64,000 nucleotides of DNA from Furcasterigmium furcatum (Eukaryota > Ascomycota > Sordariomycetes > Glomerellales > Plectosphaerellaceae): assembly GCA_001599815.1 (NCBI GenBank), contig BCIA01000006.1, forward strand, positions 2,110,961 through 2,174,960, written 5' to 3'. Shown here piece by piece: positions 31,676 through 43,833 of this stretch. Positions within the stretch are counted from its first letter, which is position 1; every line of letters starts with the position of its first letter. Below the pieces are notes generated by a model. The model made no database searches. It was not told the origin of the DNA and worked only from the letters and a program-made list of their open reading frames with translations. The position numbers and the translations under genes were made by a program.

Positions 31676-33808
31676 TCATGCGCCGACCTCCTCCTTCTCC
31701 AACCAGGCCGGTACCGCGGGCGGGCTCGTCCACCCCTCCAGGTAGCTCTCCTTGGCAACCCCCTCACCAGAGGGCCTGGCATACACCGCCGTCACGACCC
31801 ACGCGCTCTCGCCCTTCTTGAAGGTGTACTGCAGCGTTGGGATCGTGGTCCTGTTCTCGACCAGGTTCGAGTTTGGGTCGGCGTTGACCAGGTTCGCCGC
31901 ACGCTCAACGCCGGGCTCGAGCGCCTTGATGCCCACGGCACCGGCGGTGACGGAGACGGCAAACGCGCCGTCGCGCCCGGAAGCCCATGCCTCGGGCGTG
32001 TTGAGGTCGTAGTTGCCGATGATCTTGGGCGACGTGCCCTCGCCCGCCTCCTCGTCGTAGAGATCCAGGTACCGTCCGGTCTTGGCGCTCACGTTGCGAA
32101 TGGCAAAGGAGCCGTCGGCGGTCATGACCTCCCGGCCGGCTGTGATGTGGTGGATGCGAAGGTGCCAGTTCGGCGTAGCCTCTTCAGGGGGCACGAGGAT
32201 TGTCTTTACCTGAACATCCGGGAACGACTTCCACAGGGACACGAGGACGGGGGTGCCGTCGCCCCTGGTCTCGAGGCCGGCGTATTCGGACTTGCGGCGG
32301 GTCTTCCAGAACTCGCCGCCGTCATCTGAGAAGCCAAGCTGCGACGCCAGGGCGTATTGCTCGAGACTGAAGAGACCGGGCGGGACAGAGTAGCCGTAGG
32401 CGCTGCTGTAGGCGAAGCAACCGTACTTGGCGTGGGTGCCCTTCATGGGGTAGCCGCACGCCTGGCCGGAAGAGAGGAGCATGCAGTGACCGCCAAGGTA
32501 GCTCATGATGTGGCCCGGGTGCTTGAGCTCCTTGACCTTGGGGATAACGGGCCAGGCGTGCTCTTCTTCGGATGTCCAGAAGGGGTGTGTCTCGGGGACG
32601 GCGAGGCAGATGAAGGCGAGACAGGCCCAGTACTGCATCGCAGGTGTCAGCAAGATCATCTCAAGGAGGGCGGTGGCAGAGATGGGCGTACCGGGCTTCC
32701 GGGGCTGTTGTAGTTCTCCGTCATGTACATGTTGGGATACGAATATCCCAGACTGAGCGTGCCGCTCGACGTCCACATGTCATTCTGGGTCTGCCACCAC
32801 CTCAGATGCCTCATGACGATGCCCTTGACGATGCCCCAGGTCAGGGGCGCCGGCAGCTCAACATCGGCATACGCGAGGGCTCCCCAGAAAGACACCATGG
32901 CGAACCGGTACCCGACGCTGCGTCCGAAGGGGATCGACCTTCCCTCGAGATCGTAGTAGTGTACAAGATCAAGTGCCACCGTCTGCGCACGCTTCTTGAA
33001 CTCCGCCGCCCTCTCGGGCTCATCATCCCCGGCCAGCTTGGCGTACAGCAGCTGGAGGAACTGAATCGCGAAGCTGGAGGAGTAGTAGTCCATCATGTGA
33101 ATCCCCTCGGGACCATCGTTGGACCACCCGTCGCCGCGGTAGAATGTGTCGAGATGCTTGATATCCGCGTCGAGTCTCTCCTGAGAATACTTGCCCCCAT
33201 TCTTCTTCAGACCGAGGTTTGCGAAGACCCGGAACCAGAGCCAGTTGGTATTCGGCATGCTATCAGCCAGTCAGTCAGTACCAACCTCCTGCGCATCTCA
33301 TCAGCAGCCACACAGGATCAACATACTTCTTCTCATTGATCGAGTTCCCCAGCCAGTTCTCGACGTTCTCTCTCTCCTTGTGCGACATGCTCTCCCAAAA
33401 CACCGGCGCAACGGCCAGGGTGAACCCGAGGGGACACATCTCCACCATGCGCTGGTCATTGTCCCTCGGATATCCCCAGTACTCAGGGCTCTCGGGATCC
33501 GTGCCGGCCTTGACGCCCTGCACCCACCACTCGGTGCCGCGGTACTCGCCCCCGCCGGCCAGGAGCGCCGCGAGCGCCCATATCGGGCGCAGGATACCCT
33601 CGACCTCGGAGGCGGCCTGGTCGAAGCGAACGGCCGTGCCACCGGGGCACTTGACGCGCGACTTCTGCGGCGAGAAGAAAGGCTCGAGGGGGTCGAGGAG
33701 GGTGCGGAGGAGTTCCTGGACGGATGCGCGGTCTGTGAGGTTGACCTTAGAGAAGGGATGGGCGCCGTCATAGCCGAGGACGAGCCCGGTGGACGGTTCT
33801 GCGGACAT
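31676..33808 (-). CDS. DUF2264 family protein
   Basis: Exons 33808-33327, 33259-32692 and 32632-31676, introns 67 and 59 nt, give 668 residues. The N-terminal two thirds match DUF2264: FDQAASEVEGILRPIWALAA, GGEYRGTEWWVQGVKAG, EYWGYPRDNDQRMVEMCPLG, MPNTNWLWFRVFANLGL and the tryptophan-rich end of this region MRHLRWWQTQNDMW, with GYSYPNMYMTENYNSPGSP. The conserved aromatic and acidic residues suggest a helical barrel carbohydrate-active enzyme, but activity is not established. The C-terminal part (RIHHITAGREVMTADGSFAI) is probably a beta-rich accessory domain. No signal peptide, so intracellular. Possible functional link to the sugar transporter downstream. Confidence 0.9.
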
Positions 33809-35020
33809 AGTGGCGGCGTAAGAGTGTTCAACAGGGTCTGCTGAAGCTACTCACAAACTGATAGCCCAGTCCAAAATCACTGAGGAATGAAGAAGGGGGA
33901 GGAAGTGAGAGCTGGATGTATAGGGAGCTCCGGTGTAAGTAATTCTTCCCCGACCTGTTTCCCCACGTTCTGGCATCCTCTACCCCGATGCTACAAGCCT
34001 CCCGCGTCAAATAAGTCCGGCAATCAGAGGGCATGGAAAGCTGCCGAGCTGTCGCTGGCCAAGAGCCGTGGACCAGTTTGGCGGGGGAGGCGTTAGCATG
34101 GGCCTTAAGGCACTTCGCCCCCCCAGTGATGTCGACTTGCATGGGCTCGAGATGGAGGGTATGTGAGGGGTTGGCACATCACCGACCTGCCTCTCGGTAT
34201 TATACCCCGAGGACGGTGCTGCCGAGGGGCTCCGGGATGCAGTTTCAACGCAGATCAGGGCCTTCTGCTGTCTACTACTCGTCGAGAGTCCCAACACCAC
34301 CCACCCTGCTTTCCCTCTGGCGCCTTGAAAAGATACACAGGTCTGCCATGGCGAAAACGACTTCCATTGATCTCTGGGGCCATCATGGCACCCGGATGAG
34401 GGGCAACGTGGGGGAAAGAACGAACCCTTGCATCGCTAGCCTGAACGGATAAAGGGGGAAAAGGGGCCGCCCGAAAGCTGACCTCACTAAGCTCCATCCA
34501 TGTCGGCTATGCCTCCAATTCTCCGACACCCACTTCGGGGTTCTTCGGGGTTCTCCGACCGACCTCATATGACCATCAACCCCGTTGACGAGATATGAAA
34601 TGTCAGTACCCAGGCCGTCGGCACGTGTTTAGCAGTAGTGCAGCAAAAAAGTAAGTCTCTTCGTTTAGCACTGGCAGCATACAAGGCAGCCTGGTCCTCT
34701 CCCTCTGTCACCTCGTCCAAGCAAGTCTCAACTCAGCTATGGTTCCAGCTATGGTTCCAGGTATGGCCCCTTGAACACTCGTCACCTCGTCACCCCGCGA
34801 GCACGGTGCTCCATCAGAGCACGCCACGGGCTCTCGTACGTAGATTCAAATAGGTGCTCATTGAAGATAGTAGTCCTGCAGCACACTCCTGTCGGCGCCC
34901 AGGAGCCCAGAGCAGCGCGTATCCCTGAACCCGCTGCTCCTCGACAGTAAACATTATATATGTCGTAAGGGACATGTCGTGCGCCGGTCATGTCGAGGAT
35001 CTATCGCTGCCGCGCGGGCA
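33809..35020. other. intergenic region
   Basis: Spacer between the DUF2264 promoter and the formin 3' end. Holds a short tandem repeat at 34735-34758. No gene seen. Confidence 0.5.
34735..34758. repeat. two tandem copies of a 12-bp unit
   Basis: AGCTATGGTTCC occurs twice head-to-tail, followed by a partial degenerate third copy (AGGTATGG). Its position in a spacer suggests slippage; no function inferred. Confidence 0.7.
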
Positions 35021-38000
35021 TCATGTCTCCGCCGGCGTTTCTTCAATCGTCGGCGTCGGCGGCACCTCTTCCCTAGCGGGGTCCGTCGTCACCGAGTCTC
35101 CCTCGCTCGTCGAGCTCACCGTGCTGGCCTTCTCCCGTCTGCGCCGCCTCATCCGTCTCTCTTCCTCCGCCGTTTGTCTTCTCGACCTCCTGAGGCTCTC
35201 GCGCTTCTCAGGATCATCATCGTCTGCCCCGTCTCCGCTGCGCATACCTTGCAGCATGGCTGCAGCCCGCTTGGCGACATCGTCTTCCTCGCCATCCCGC
35301 GGGGACGACAGCCCCGGGCTGAGCAGGCCACCCTCTTCTTCGACGGACGCTGGCTGTTGTGACAACGTCACTTCGACCTCGGGGATCTCGTTGAGATCGG
35401 GGATCTTCTGCCCAGACGCAATGCGCACCTGATGGCGGTCCTTGAGCCGGGCCTTCCGCCGGCGATCGCGCTGGTCCCGCGTCTGCGGCGCGGCGGCCCT
35501 GAGCTTCTCGAGAAGAGAGTCCATGGCGCCTGCACTAGACGGCGACGGCGGTGCTCCTTCCACAGCTCCGGTCGACGGCTTCAGCTGGGCATGCTTGCGC
35601 TTCATAGATGCCTCATTGCGCCTGCGTTGCTCTTCCCATTGCATGTTCTTCTCCCGGGACTTCTTCCACTCCATAAGGAAGGTCGCGAGCTTGGCAAAGA
35701 AATCCCGGCGAGCGTTGTCCTCCATCGGGTCTTCGCCGTAGAAGACCATGATGTCGTTGTATGTCTTGACCATCTCCTCGAGGTAGAGCTGCATCTCCTC
35801 GGCCTTCCTCCTGGCGTCCTTCATGTGTCGCTGCACAATCTGGCCCACGCGGTCCTGGGGATGGAACTTCTTGGAATCGCTCAGGTTGCCAGAGTCAAGG
35901 GACATCTGGATGTTCCGGATGTTGTCGATGTACCTCTTGGCATCGGTCTGGAGCTGTTCAATGTTGATCTTCTGTACCGTCACGATCTCGGAAATATCTC
36001 CAGCGAATCCCTCCCACTCAGGGTATTGGTTGCGCACAATTCGTTCGACAAGGTCAGCAAGTGTCGACTCGTTCTTCTCGTCCTTGACCATGCCGAGTCG
36101 GGCCAGGGAACTGAGCTTGAAGCCACGGGCCTGCTTGTTGGCGTCGTTCATGTAGTTGCCAATATCGAGGATAAGACCCAGGACGTTCATCAAGGATACC
36201 GAATCGCGAAGCGCCTCGGACATGGCGACGACCTTGCGAATCTTCTCGGTAATCTCATCAAACTCCGACTCGAAAGTCCTGGTCAGTGCCAGTGCCCGCA
36301 TCCTGCTCTTCCAGTAGTGATGCAGCTCAAACGCCGTGAACAGATAGATCTGGTCTTCTCTGGTGAGCTCGAGCGGATCCTGCTCGCGGCTGTCCTTGTC
36401 AGCATTGGAACCCGTCCAGTCCTTGCTGTAAGGAAGCATTTGCTTCGACGTGTTGTCCGAAATGTTGCAAAGGTCGTCTTTCTGGAGGAACTCCATGATG
36501 ACAATGTTGTTCAAGATGTCGTTGTCACAGTGAATGATCATCTGGACGATCTTCTCAACAGGCTGCTGAGACAGCTTGGCGAGCGCAATTGCTGTAATCG
36601 GTCAGCCATGGACTCAAGCCGGGCTTGGAGTACTCACCGTATGCCTTGCGGAGATCCGACGAGATGATCTGCTTCTTGTCGTCCTTCTTAGAGCTGCCCT
36701 GGCCAAGTTTCTTCGCCTCCTTCGCCATGAAAAGCTTCTCAACCTCATCCAGAATGCCCTTCTTGCTGAGTTCCACATACTTCTCTTCACGCTCCTCCGC
36801 TGATGGTGTGTGGGCCGCCCAATGGGTCGTGTTGGGCGAATCCACCTTGTCCCAATGCAATGCCTTGAGCTTCTTCTTCGGCCGAACAACCGGCATGATC
36901 GTGGGGTTTGTGGAGAAGCTGGGCGTGGCCTGAGACAAGAAGTGGCCAGAGATAGCTCCAGGGAGCGGCGGGGGAGGGGGAGGCGGCATGCCGGCACCTG
37001 GCATGGGAGGCGGAGGAGGAGGCGGAGGAGGACCACCGGCGGTAGGAAACAGCATACCGGGCATACCCGGCATGGGCGGCGGAGGTGGCGGCGGAGGGGG
37101 CGGCGGAGGGGCACCGCTTGTCCCAGGTAAGGGGGGAGGAGGTGGCGGTGGAGGTGGCGGAGGAGGCGGCGGCGGCGGCGGAGGCGCAGCGCCGGCACCT
37201 GTGATTTGGATCTTGGGTGTATCTGCGTCAGCAGGCGTGATGGGGGATCCGGACTCCATGCTTGGGTGCGACGGGCCCGTCGCAGTTTCATCTTCCGAGT
37301 CGCTGGCGTCGAACTTCTTGACTTTGCCGGCCATCTCGCCGTACAAGGCCGCCTGCTGCTTGGGATCTATGACGGGCGGTCTGCGGATCTCGACAAGACG
37401 AGGAGTCTCGTAGACCACATCCTCGTCCTCGCCGCCATCCTCACCCTGACCTTCTTCGGAAGTCGTACCAAGGTTGTTCACAGGCTTTCGACTGATCTTG
37501 GTGTGTCGCTGAACGCTGCCGAGCATGCTGTTGGTGAAATCGCGTGGTGGCGTTGCTGAGCCCTGGGCGGCAAGAGAGCTCTCGTCCATCTCCTCGCGGA
37601 GGGCACGTAGCCTGTCCGAAGGACCAACATTGTCGCCCCAAACGCGGCCTTCCAGCTTGAACTGAGTCTTTTGGCGCTCGATTTGCATCTGCAGACGCTC
37701 CATGAGACGATCGCGATCCAAGATGCCTTGCATCTGCGCGGCGTCCCCTTCGCCCCCAGGCTTGATGCCTTTGGCGGCGTTGGATGCGGCCACATCTTGG
37801 GCGTCCCGGAGCATGAGATACAGTTCTCTTGTCTCCAGCTCATAACGCTGTGCCTCCTTTTGACGCAAGGTCTGGATATTCTCAAGCTCGGCCTTGAGGC
37901 CTTCAGCTTGACGGCGTTGCGCTTCGATGAACCTCTGCTGCTCGTCGAGCTGCTTCTGCATCTTTGCAACAAGCCCATCTGCGCCCAGTTCCAGCCGTGC

Positions 38001-40250
38001 CTTCATCTCGTCGCGCTCAGCCATGGCGGCATCGGCAATCTGCCGGACCTCCACAGCCTCATCCAAGGCCTGCCGGGCCTCGGAGTCCGTATGAAGCTTA
38101 TCCAAAAGGTTCTGAACAGTGAAGTTTAGACTCTGCTTGAGGTCCATGTCCGGCAGCCTCCGGTCCATGGCCACGTAGCTGAGCATGGAGTCCACGAGCT
38201 GGAACATCCGAAGACGCTCCTCGCCGTCAACATCTCGGATTAGAAGCAGGTGCTGAAGAGCAGAGGTGAAGTAGTCCTGGGTCTTGGTGCCCTGGAGGCG
38301 CTGCTGGATAGCATCGACAATTTGGACCGGGTCGTTCAGGTCCCTGATTTCGGCGTCGAGGCTGTCCTTGATGCTGCTGCCCTGCCTCTCGAGCATATCC
38401 TCATAATCGATAGCCTCATTCGTCCTGAAGCGTTCGATCTGCTTGTCGATGAGGTCGTATTGGAACGACTCCATCTTGCTGAGGATCCTCTTGCTGCCAC
38501 ATGCTGTGAACTGGGCTCGGATATGTATCCTCGTCTCCAGGTCCCGCGGTGTATCCACGATCATATTGACGAGAATCATGGTCGCGACGGCATACTCCAT
38601 CAGCAGGTTCTCCATACCAATACCTCCGCTTCGTACTTCGTCGCTAGCGCCGACAAGACTGCCCATCTTGCCGCGGCCATCCACGGTGACCTCGACGAGT
38701 CGCATCCATGCGTCGAAACGGCCATTCTCGCCAGCCTGTGACTTGGCGGCGTCCAGGGCCTGGATGACTTTGAGGTGCCCCTCGCCATCGGCCCAGTGGC
38801 ACAGGAAGGTTAAGACTTCGCTGACGAGTTTTCTTGTCATAAGTCGAGGGGAGATGAGGGAGGTCGCAAGCGCGAGAACGACCTGCTGGTGTGCCAGGGC
38901 GTCGTCTGCGCCAAACTTATTGTTCATCAACGCCTTGAGACACTTGACGATCTCGTACTCGCGATCCAGGTTCTTCTCCGAGCCGCCCTTGTTCTCGGGA
39001 GCGGCGGGTCCGAGGGCCGTCTTGCGGTTCAGTTTGAGGAGGACGTTGGTGAGGGCGACCTGGCCCTGGCACTCGATGAAGCGCTTGACCCATCCTATTT
39101 GCTGTGTTCTGAGGTTGACCTCGAGACTACCGAGTCCCTTCATGTCCAAGCTGTTGTCCATCACGCGCCTTACGTACCACTCTGGCGAGCCCTCTTCATC
39201 CGACGACACGAGAATATCGGGTGTCTGGAAGTTGCCGGGTCGAGCGGTCAGTCTCCTCTTCTGCTCACCCTGCCATTCGGTGAGACGATCTTGGTGCAGC
39301 AGTGTCCATTTTTTCGAGGCGGGATATGCAACCATTTGGCGACGGGCCTGTTCGGGCAGGTTGTGCCAGCCTCTCTTCTGCATGAGGGCGAGGAACATCT
39401 GGTTGATTACGTCGTCGTCGTCCGGCTTGGGGAAATAAAAGCTGTCGTGGCCGCCGGAGCTCGGCGGTGGCGCTGCCATCATCCCAGGAAACTTCGTAAG
39501 TCTATGGGAGTCTCTGTGCGAGGAATATGAACTCTGCGAGGAAGCACTCGGTAGTGCTGGTTTCGATAAGCGATTCGTCATTACATCGTGGGCACCTCCA
39601 TTACCTGAGAATACGCTGGCGTTGTCTCCAGAGTTACGGCCAGCCGAGGTCATGTATGAATCATATCTCGAGTTGTGAGATCCGTTCATGGTGCTCGCAA
39701 CACTACCGCGAGCCGCGCCAGGTCCCCATTGTTGGAGCTGTGTCTGCCGGCCGGTGGTGGCCATGGTGACGTTGTTGGCGCCCGGAGGCGGCCGAACGGA
39801 CACATGGGAGGCATGCGACCCCGCGTAATTGTTGGGCATCGTGGATGAATCGAAGGTGGGGTATTGGTGGAAATCGCCCGTCAGTTTGTTCAGTTGATGA
39901 GGCAGAGGCTCGCGGCGGACGGGCAGCTGGTCGGGCTTGGGGAGGTAGTCGACGGGTATCGGAGAGCGAGCGTCGGCCGGGATGCTATCGTAGGGAATGC
40001 TGGTCATGACACCAGCCTGGACATTATAGCCGTCGGGGGCGTGAGTGGCATCGATGGAGACGGTGGAGGACTCGCGCCTGTGGTGGCGCGAGGAGCGGGA
40101 ACCGGTGCTGCTGGAGGTGTCGTAGTTGTCGACAGAGGCTAGATGCCTGCCGTCATCTGTGGTTGTGTAGCGCTTGCTGTCCTTGTTTCTGCTTCTAGAG
40201 AAGAAGGATTTGCCGGCCGAGGACTGCCTCGACTTGTCGCTGGCAGACAT
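35021..40250 (-). CDS. sepA: formin (SepA/Bni1/Cdc12 family)
   Basis: Nucleates and elongates unbranched actin filaments for polarised growth and septation at hyphal tips and septa. Exon 1 is 40250-36638 and exon 2 is 36591-35021; the 46-nt phase-1 intron lies within the FH2 domain. The protein has 1,727 residues. After a disordered Ser-rich start comes a GBD/FH3 region from about residue 277 (DDDVINQMFLALMQKRGWHN), coiled coil around 760-860 (EARQALDEAVEVRQIADAAM), an FH1 region about 1018-1093 with several long proline runs, and FH2 from KKKLKALHWDKVD to about residue 1550. A DAD-like segment (MDSLLEKLRAAAP followed by basic RDRRRKARLKDRH) near 1560-1590 indicates Rho-regulated autoinhibition. 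The basic tail carries RRSRRQTAEEERRMRRRRRE. As the only formin seen here it may serve both tip and ring roles. Confidence 0.96.
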
Positions 40251-41943
40251 GGCGGTCGCGGAGCAGCGGCGGCAGGAGAGCGAGGTGAAACACCCGACTC
40301 TCTGTCACCCACTTGTCCGGTTCTTCGAATGCACCCAGGTACGTATTGGAGGGAGGTGCTCAAGGTTGGGCTGGTCGCATGATTGAGCACGGAGCAGTCC
40401 GCCAGCGGTGATCGAGCGACTCGCGATGTGGTTGGGCCGCGTCGTGGAGCTGTGCGTCGGGTCTCTGTTCGCATAAATCAGACTGTTTTAGCAGTTGATC
40501 ATCTGGAGCTTGATTGAGGAACGTTTGAGGATCGGGTCGGAGAGTTGGAGGGGAGATCCCTGGTCGGAACGTACAACGCATGCCACGACGGACGAGGAGC
40601 CGAGTATATATGATGCGCAGGTCTGGTCAAGCGTGCCAGGGCCTCGAGATTCCTCTCGACGGCTTGCAACGGATTGACAAGTCCAGAGAGAGGTCGTGGG
40701 TGGTGCGTCGGACGCCGTCAGATTTGTCGAGGACGCGGTCAGATATCGAGCGACTGGCGGCTGCTGTTCGAGAACAGGCCCTTTGAGAACTAACTCAGGA
40801 CTTGGACTGTCAGCTACAGACTCCAGCAGGTCTCGAAATCTGCGTTGGCGAGGACGGCAGTTGAAAAGTAGCAGGGAAGGGTAGATCGATGGTTGATGTC
40901 GTGGACCCCAGAAGTGGAAGGGCTGAAACTGGGCCGTCCGGATTTGACACTTCAGGGGAAACACGAGTAGGGGGGTGCTCCCGATCGAGAGTAGCTGGGG
41001 AACAGCGAGTGGTGTTGTTGGAGGATGGTGATGGAGGGGTTCAGGAGGACCGCCCTACATACATGCAGAAAGATTGCGCACAGACGGGTTGTTCCCGAGC
41101 CGATGCGTCCGTCGTTGTCGCCTTTGCTTTTTCTGCCTCTGCCGTAGGGAGCGAAAAGCCAGAGGGCGGTGTACACGTCTGGACTGGACGTGGCGGTTGT
41201 TGTTTGAGCAGCGGACGGGCGCAGGTTGGGGAGGTGGAAGGATCGAGGTGTGGTGATTAGAACACATGCGATTCTCTCAACTTCTCCTTTCTTTCACGGG
41301 GGTCGGGTCCTTGGGTAGCACCTTCCAGTCCGGTTCCACGGGAGGTCATTGGTGCGTACCCGCCCATCATGTATCGAACCCCTGAACAAGAGGTTCGTCG
41401 CAGGCGCCACTGGCCAATGACGATGGGCGCATGCAGCTAGCAAGTGGACTATAGTGACATACGTGCATATCCCGACCCGTTTAGCGATATGACGATGGTC
41501 AGATGGTCTTTTGGCGTCGACCGCCGCTCAAAGAAGGTGCGCTGTGAGGAGGCGTTAGCGAAAGCCTCCAGAGTCCTCTCGCTCAATGTGAGGGAGATGC
41601 GGTATTGGTCACCAGATTGATTCTGTGCCGTGCATCATCGAATGAGGTGATCAGGCCCTCCCCATCCTCCTCCACTGCCACTGGGCTTGCAGTTGTGGGA
41701 ACGGGAGCGGCGCTCGTTTCGCGCCTACACCTGGTAGAACATTCCCTAATTTAGGGGACCCTGGCGCTTGCGCGTTCCCGTTGCCCGTGTCCCTCTCACA
41801 ACGGAACGCGCCTTGGCTCCCATCCCATCGGACTGGGGTCTGCTTATTGAGGCGGCTTTGCTGGACCTGGCCTCTTCTTCAACGTCCAGCACCTCGACCA
41901 ACACCAGTCCAAACCCCCGCCAACATCATCGTTGTTGCCCATC
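40251..41943. other. long intergenic region (divergent)
   Basis: 1.7-kb promoter space between the formin (minus) and a small membrane protein gene (plus). Formin genes commonly have long leaders. No RNA gene or ORF with recognisable content. Confidence 0.5.
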
Positions 41944-42514
41944 ATGGGTAAGACGGCAGTTCTCAAGGTATGGATGCTTGACCCTCTCTCTGCGCAACAC
42001 CTTCGAACGCCGAACAGCCCGACTAACCATCTTGACCGCGACAGACGCTCATCGTCCCGGCCGTCATCTCCCTCATCCTCTTCCTCGCCTCGACCTATAT
42101 CCTGATCCCCATATGGCGGAGGGCCCGGGATCGATACAGCCAATACATACCAGTCGACACCATCTCGAACCAGACCTTCTCTCTCCGACAGCGCATGTCC
42201 AATGGCTTCTCCAACATGATGGCCCGGCCTTTCTGGCGACGACGAGACCCCCAGCATGTGGCTATCGGTGACGACGATGGATTGTCTGATGATGGCGAGG
42301 AGCTGGCCAGTGTTCACCCAAGCGCACGACAGGCTATGGAGACGGATGCGCGCAACCATCCGGACTCGACGCGGCGACTGAGTAGAGAGTAAGCCCGAGC
42401 CCTGCTCCCCCTTGTACGCCCCGCCGCTGACCCGGCCTCTTGCGGCCTTGCAGTCTAGAAGAAGGATTCAGAGACGATAGCGAAGATGAAGATGATAGAC
42501 GCGCCCAGCGCTGA
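41944..42514 (+). CDS. small single-pass membrane protein, function unknown
   Basis: Exons 41944-41967, 42045-42388 and 42454-42514, introns 77 nt (GTATGG donor, GACTAACC branch) and 65 nt, give 142 residues. MGKTAVLK is followed by one strong membrane segment (TLIVPAVISLILFLASTYIL), then IWRRARDRYSQYIPVDT, a basic cluster RPFWRRRDP, and an acidic, Ser-rich tail (FRDDSEDEDDR). Orientation with the tail in the cytosol is suggested by the arginines after the membrane segment. I do not recognise the family, but the three-exon structure closes in phase, which argues it is real. Confidence 0.75.
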
Positions 42515-43098
42515 TAGCGACGTGGCAGCAATGTAGCGGCAACGAATTCATGACTTATCCGACGATTCCGGTCATGAACCAGAATCTGGTCCTCCACTCC
42601 TGATGCACTTGAGTTGATGCCAGAAGGTCCGATTGAAGCCCACGACCCTGGCCAGGTTCTTCAAGGCGTGTCTTTGGTGGATGGGGGATGAGGGCGACAG
42701 ACAGGGTGATGCCGGATCAGGGCCATGTCTCAGTCGACGCCCCGGGCACATTCCAACGACAACCCTCTCCCGCTTCCATCCCGCTTATCATCTCCCTTGG
42801 GTCGAGCTTTCCTCCCACTAACCGCAAGCAGCTGATTCGTCAATTTGATTATCTCCAGATCAGTGGGCGACGGACGACAGCAGCATGGCGCCTTTCACAG
42901 ACCCCATTGAGAGTTATCCGGATGTCCGCAACCAGCAACGAGCCGCCGCAATGTTCTCTCGAATTCTCAGTACAAGCCTTCATTCTTTATCCTCCGATGA
43001 TCCTTCTCAGCTCACTTGTTGGTTTTCGCCACCTTCACAGTTGTCGACGCTCACGATACTCCGCCACATGCATCGCCTCCTGGGCAGCAACGACTATC
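42515..43098. other. intergenic region
   Basis: Spacer upstream of the RING gene. A frame in phase with the RING protein is open from 42688, but that text is not protein-like (several in-frame ATGs, no domain) and is probably leader. Confidence 0.5.
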
Positions 43099-43833
43099 AT
43101 GGGTTTTAGCTTCTGCTGTAACCCCCTGAAATGGCGGCGGAAGGATCTTTCAGACTGGCGACGAGCTAGCAGCCGTCACCAATCAACCGCCAGCCTGCCA
43201 TATCTATCTTCTTCAAGTCCCGACGACGACTGTCCCATCTGCCACGAAGAGGTCGGCAAGCCCCACGAGGACCACGGACATGCGGAATCATGGCTCTACT
43301 TTCCCTGCGGCCATCGCTTCGGTTCCCTCTGTCTGTACCACTGGATTCTCGACGGCCAATTCGAAGGCCAGTGCCCCCTATGCCGGCGCAACGTTCACGC
43401 CTCATGCGGCCACTTTTTCGTCCCACAACCAGTGATAACGGCCCGGCAAGTCGCATGGTACGCCACCAGCACGCCCCACGACCGCCCCGTCGTCGACATG
43501 TGCTCATTCTGCATCCACCGCGCCTCGAACGTCCCCGCCGACGACCCGCGCAAGGCGCCCAAGTGGCAGACGGGCCTCTACTTCCTGGAGCAGGCCAACG
43601 CCCGCCGCTCCCCGCTGACGCCGGGGGAGTGGATGGCCGACGCACGGCACGACAGGCTCTGGAGGTTGTGGTACGAGCTCAAGCTGGGATCGGTGGTCTG
43701 GCCGCCCCGGAGCGGCCTGGTGGATCGATGGGTCAAGCAGCCTGCGCGCGGGGTCATCGACGACTTTATCGACGAGGAGGCGATACTGCAGCCCAAGCGT
43801 CGCCGTCGCCGGCTTCAACGCGCCGCGCGGTAG
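43099..43833 (+). CDS. RING-type zinc finger protein with a putative lipidated N-terminus
   Basis: Probable E3 ubiquitin ligase of 244 residues, single exon. The RING reads CPICHEE, then FPCGHRFGSLC and CPLCRRN (about residues 45-100). The position between the CGH histidine and the next cysteine holds glycine (HRFGSLC), a common variant in fungal CGHxFG RINGs. The start at 43099 is preferred because it yields MGFSFCCNPLKWRRK: a glycine at position 2 (possible N-myristoylation), two cysteines (possible palmitoylation) and basic residues. Downstream there is another Cys pair (CSFCIHR) and a tryptophan-rich C-terminal region (ARHDRLWRLWYELKLGSVVW), ending in basic KRRRRRLQR. Earlier in-frame ATGs to 42688 cannot be excluded and would hide the lipidation motif. 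Confidence 0.82.
   Translation: MGFSFCCNPLKWRRKDLSDWRRASSRHQSTASLPYLSSSSPDDDCPICHEEVGKPHEDHGHAESWLYFPCGHRFGSLCLYHWILDGQFEGQCPLCRRNVHASCGHFFVPQPVITARQVAWYATSTPHDRPVVDMCSFCIHRASNVPADDPRKAPKWQTGLYFLEQANARRSPLTPGEWMADARHDRLWRLWYELKLGSVVWPPRSGLVDRWVKQPARGVIDDFIDEEAILQPKRRRRRLQRAAR

Noticed and set aside
24470..34000. Secondary-metabolite gene cluster (SDR, transporter, DUF2264 close together)
   Set aside because: No polyketide synthase, peptide synthetase, terpene cyclase or cluster regulator, and SER1 sits among them.
35432..36667. 411-codon frame antisense to the formin
   Set aside because: Codon-bias shadow of the FH2 region; leucine/histidine-rich with no domain.
37000..37195. GGC/GGA-rich tandem tract as a repeat element or G-quadruplex array
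   Set aside because: Explained by proline codons of the formin FH1 domain on the minus strand.
41370..41390. tRNA T-arm-like GTATCGAACCCC on the minus strand
   Set aside because: No T-stem pairing and no cloverleaf could be formed.
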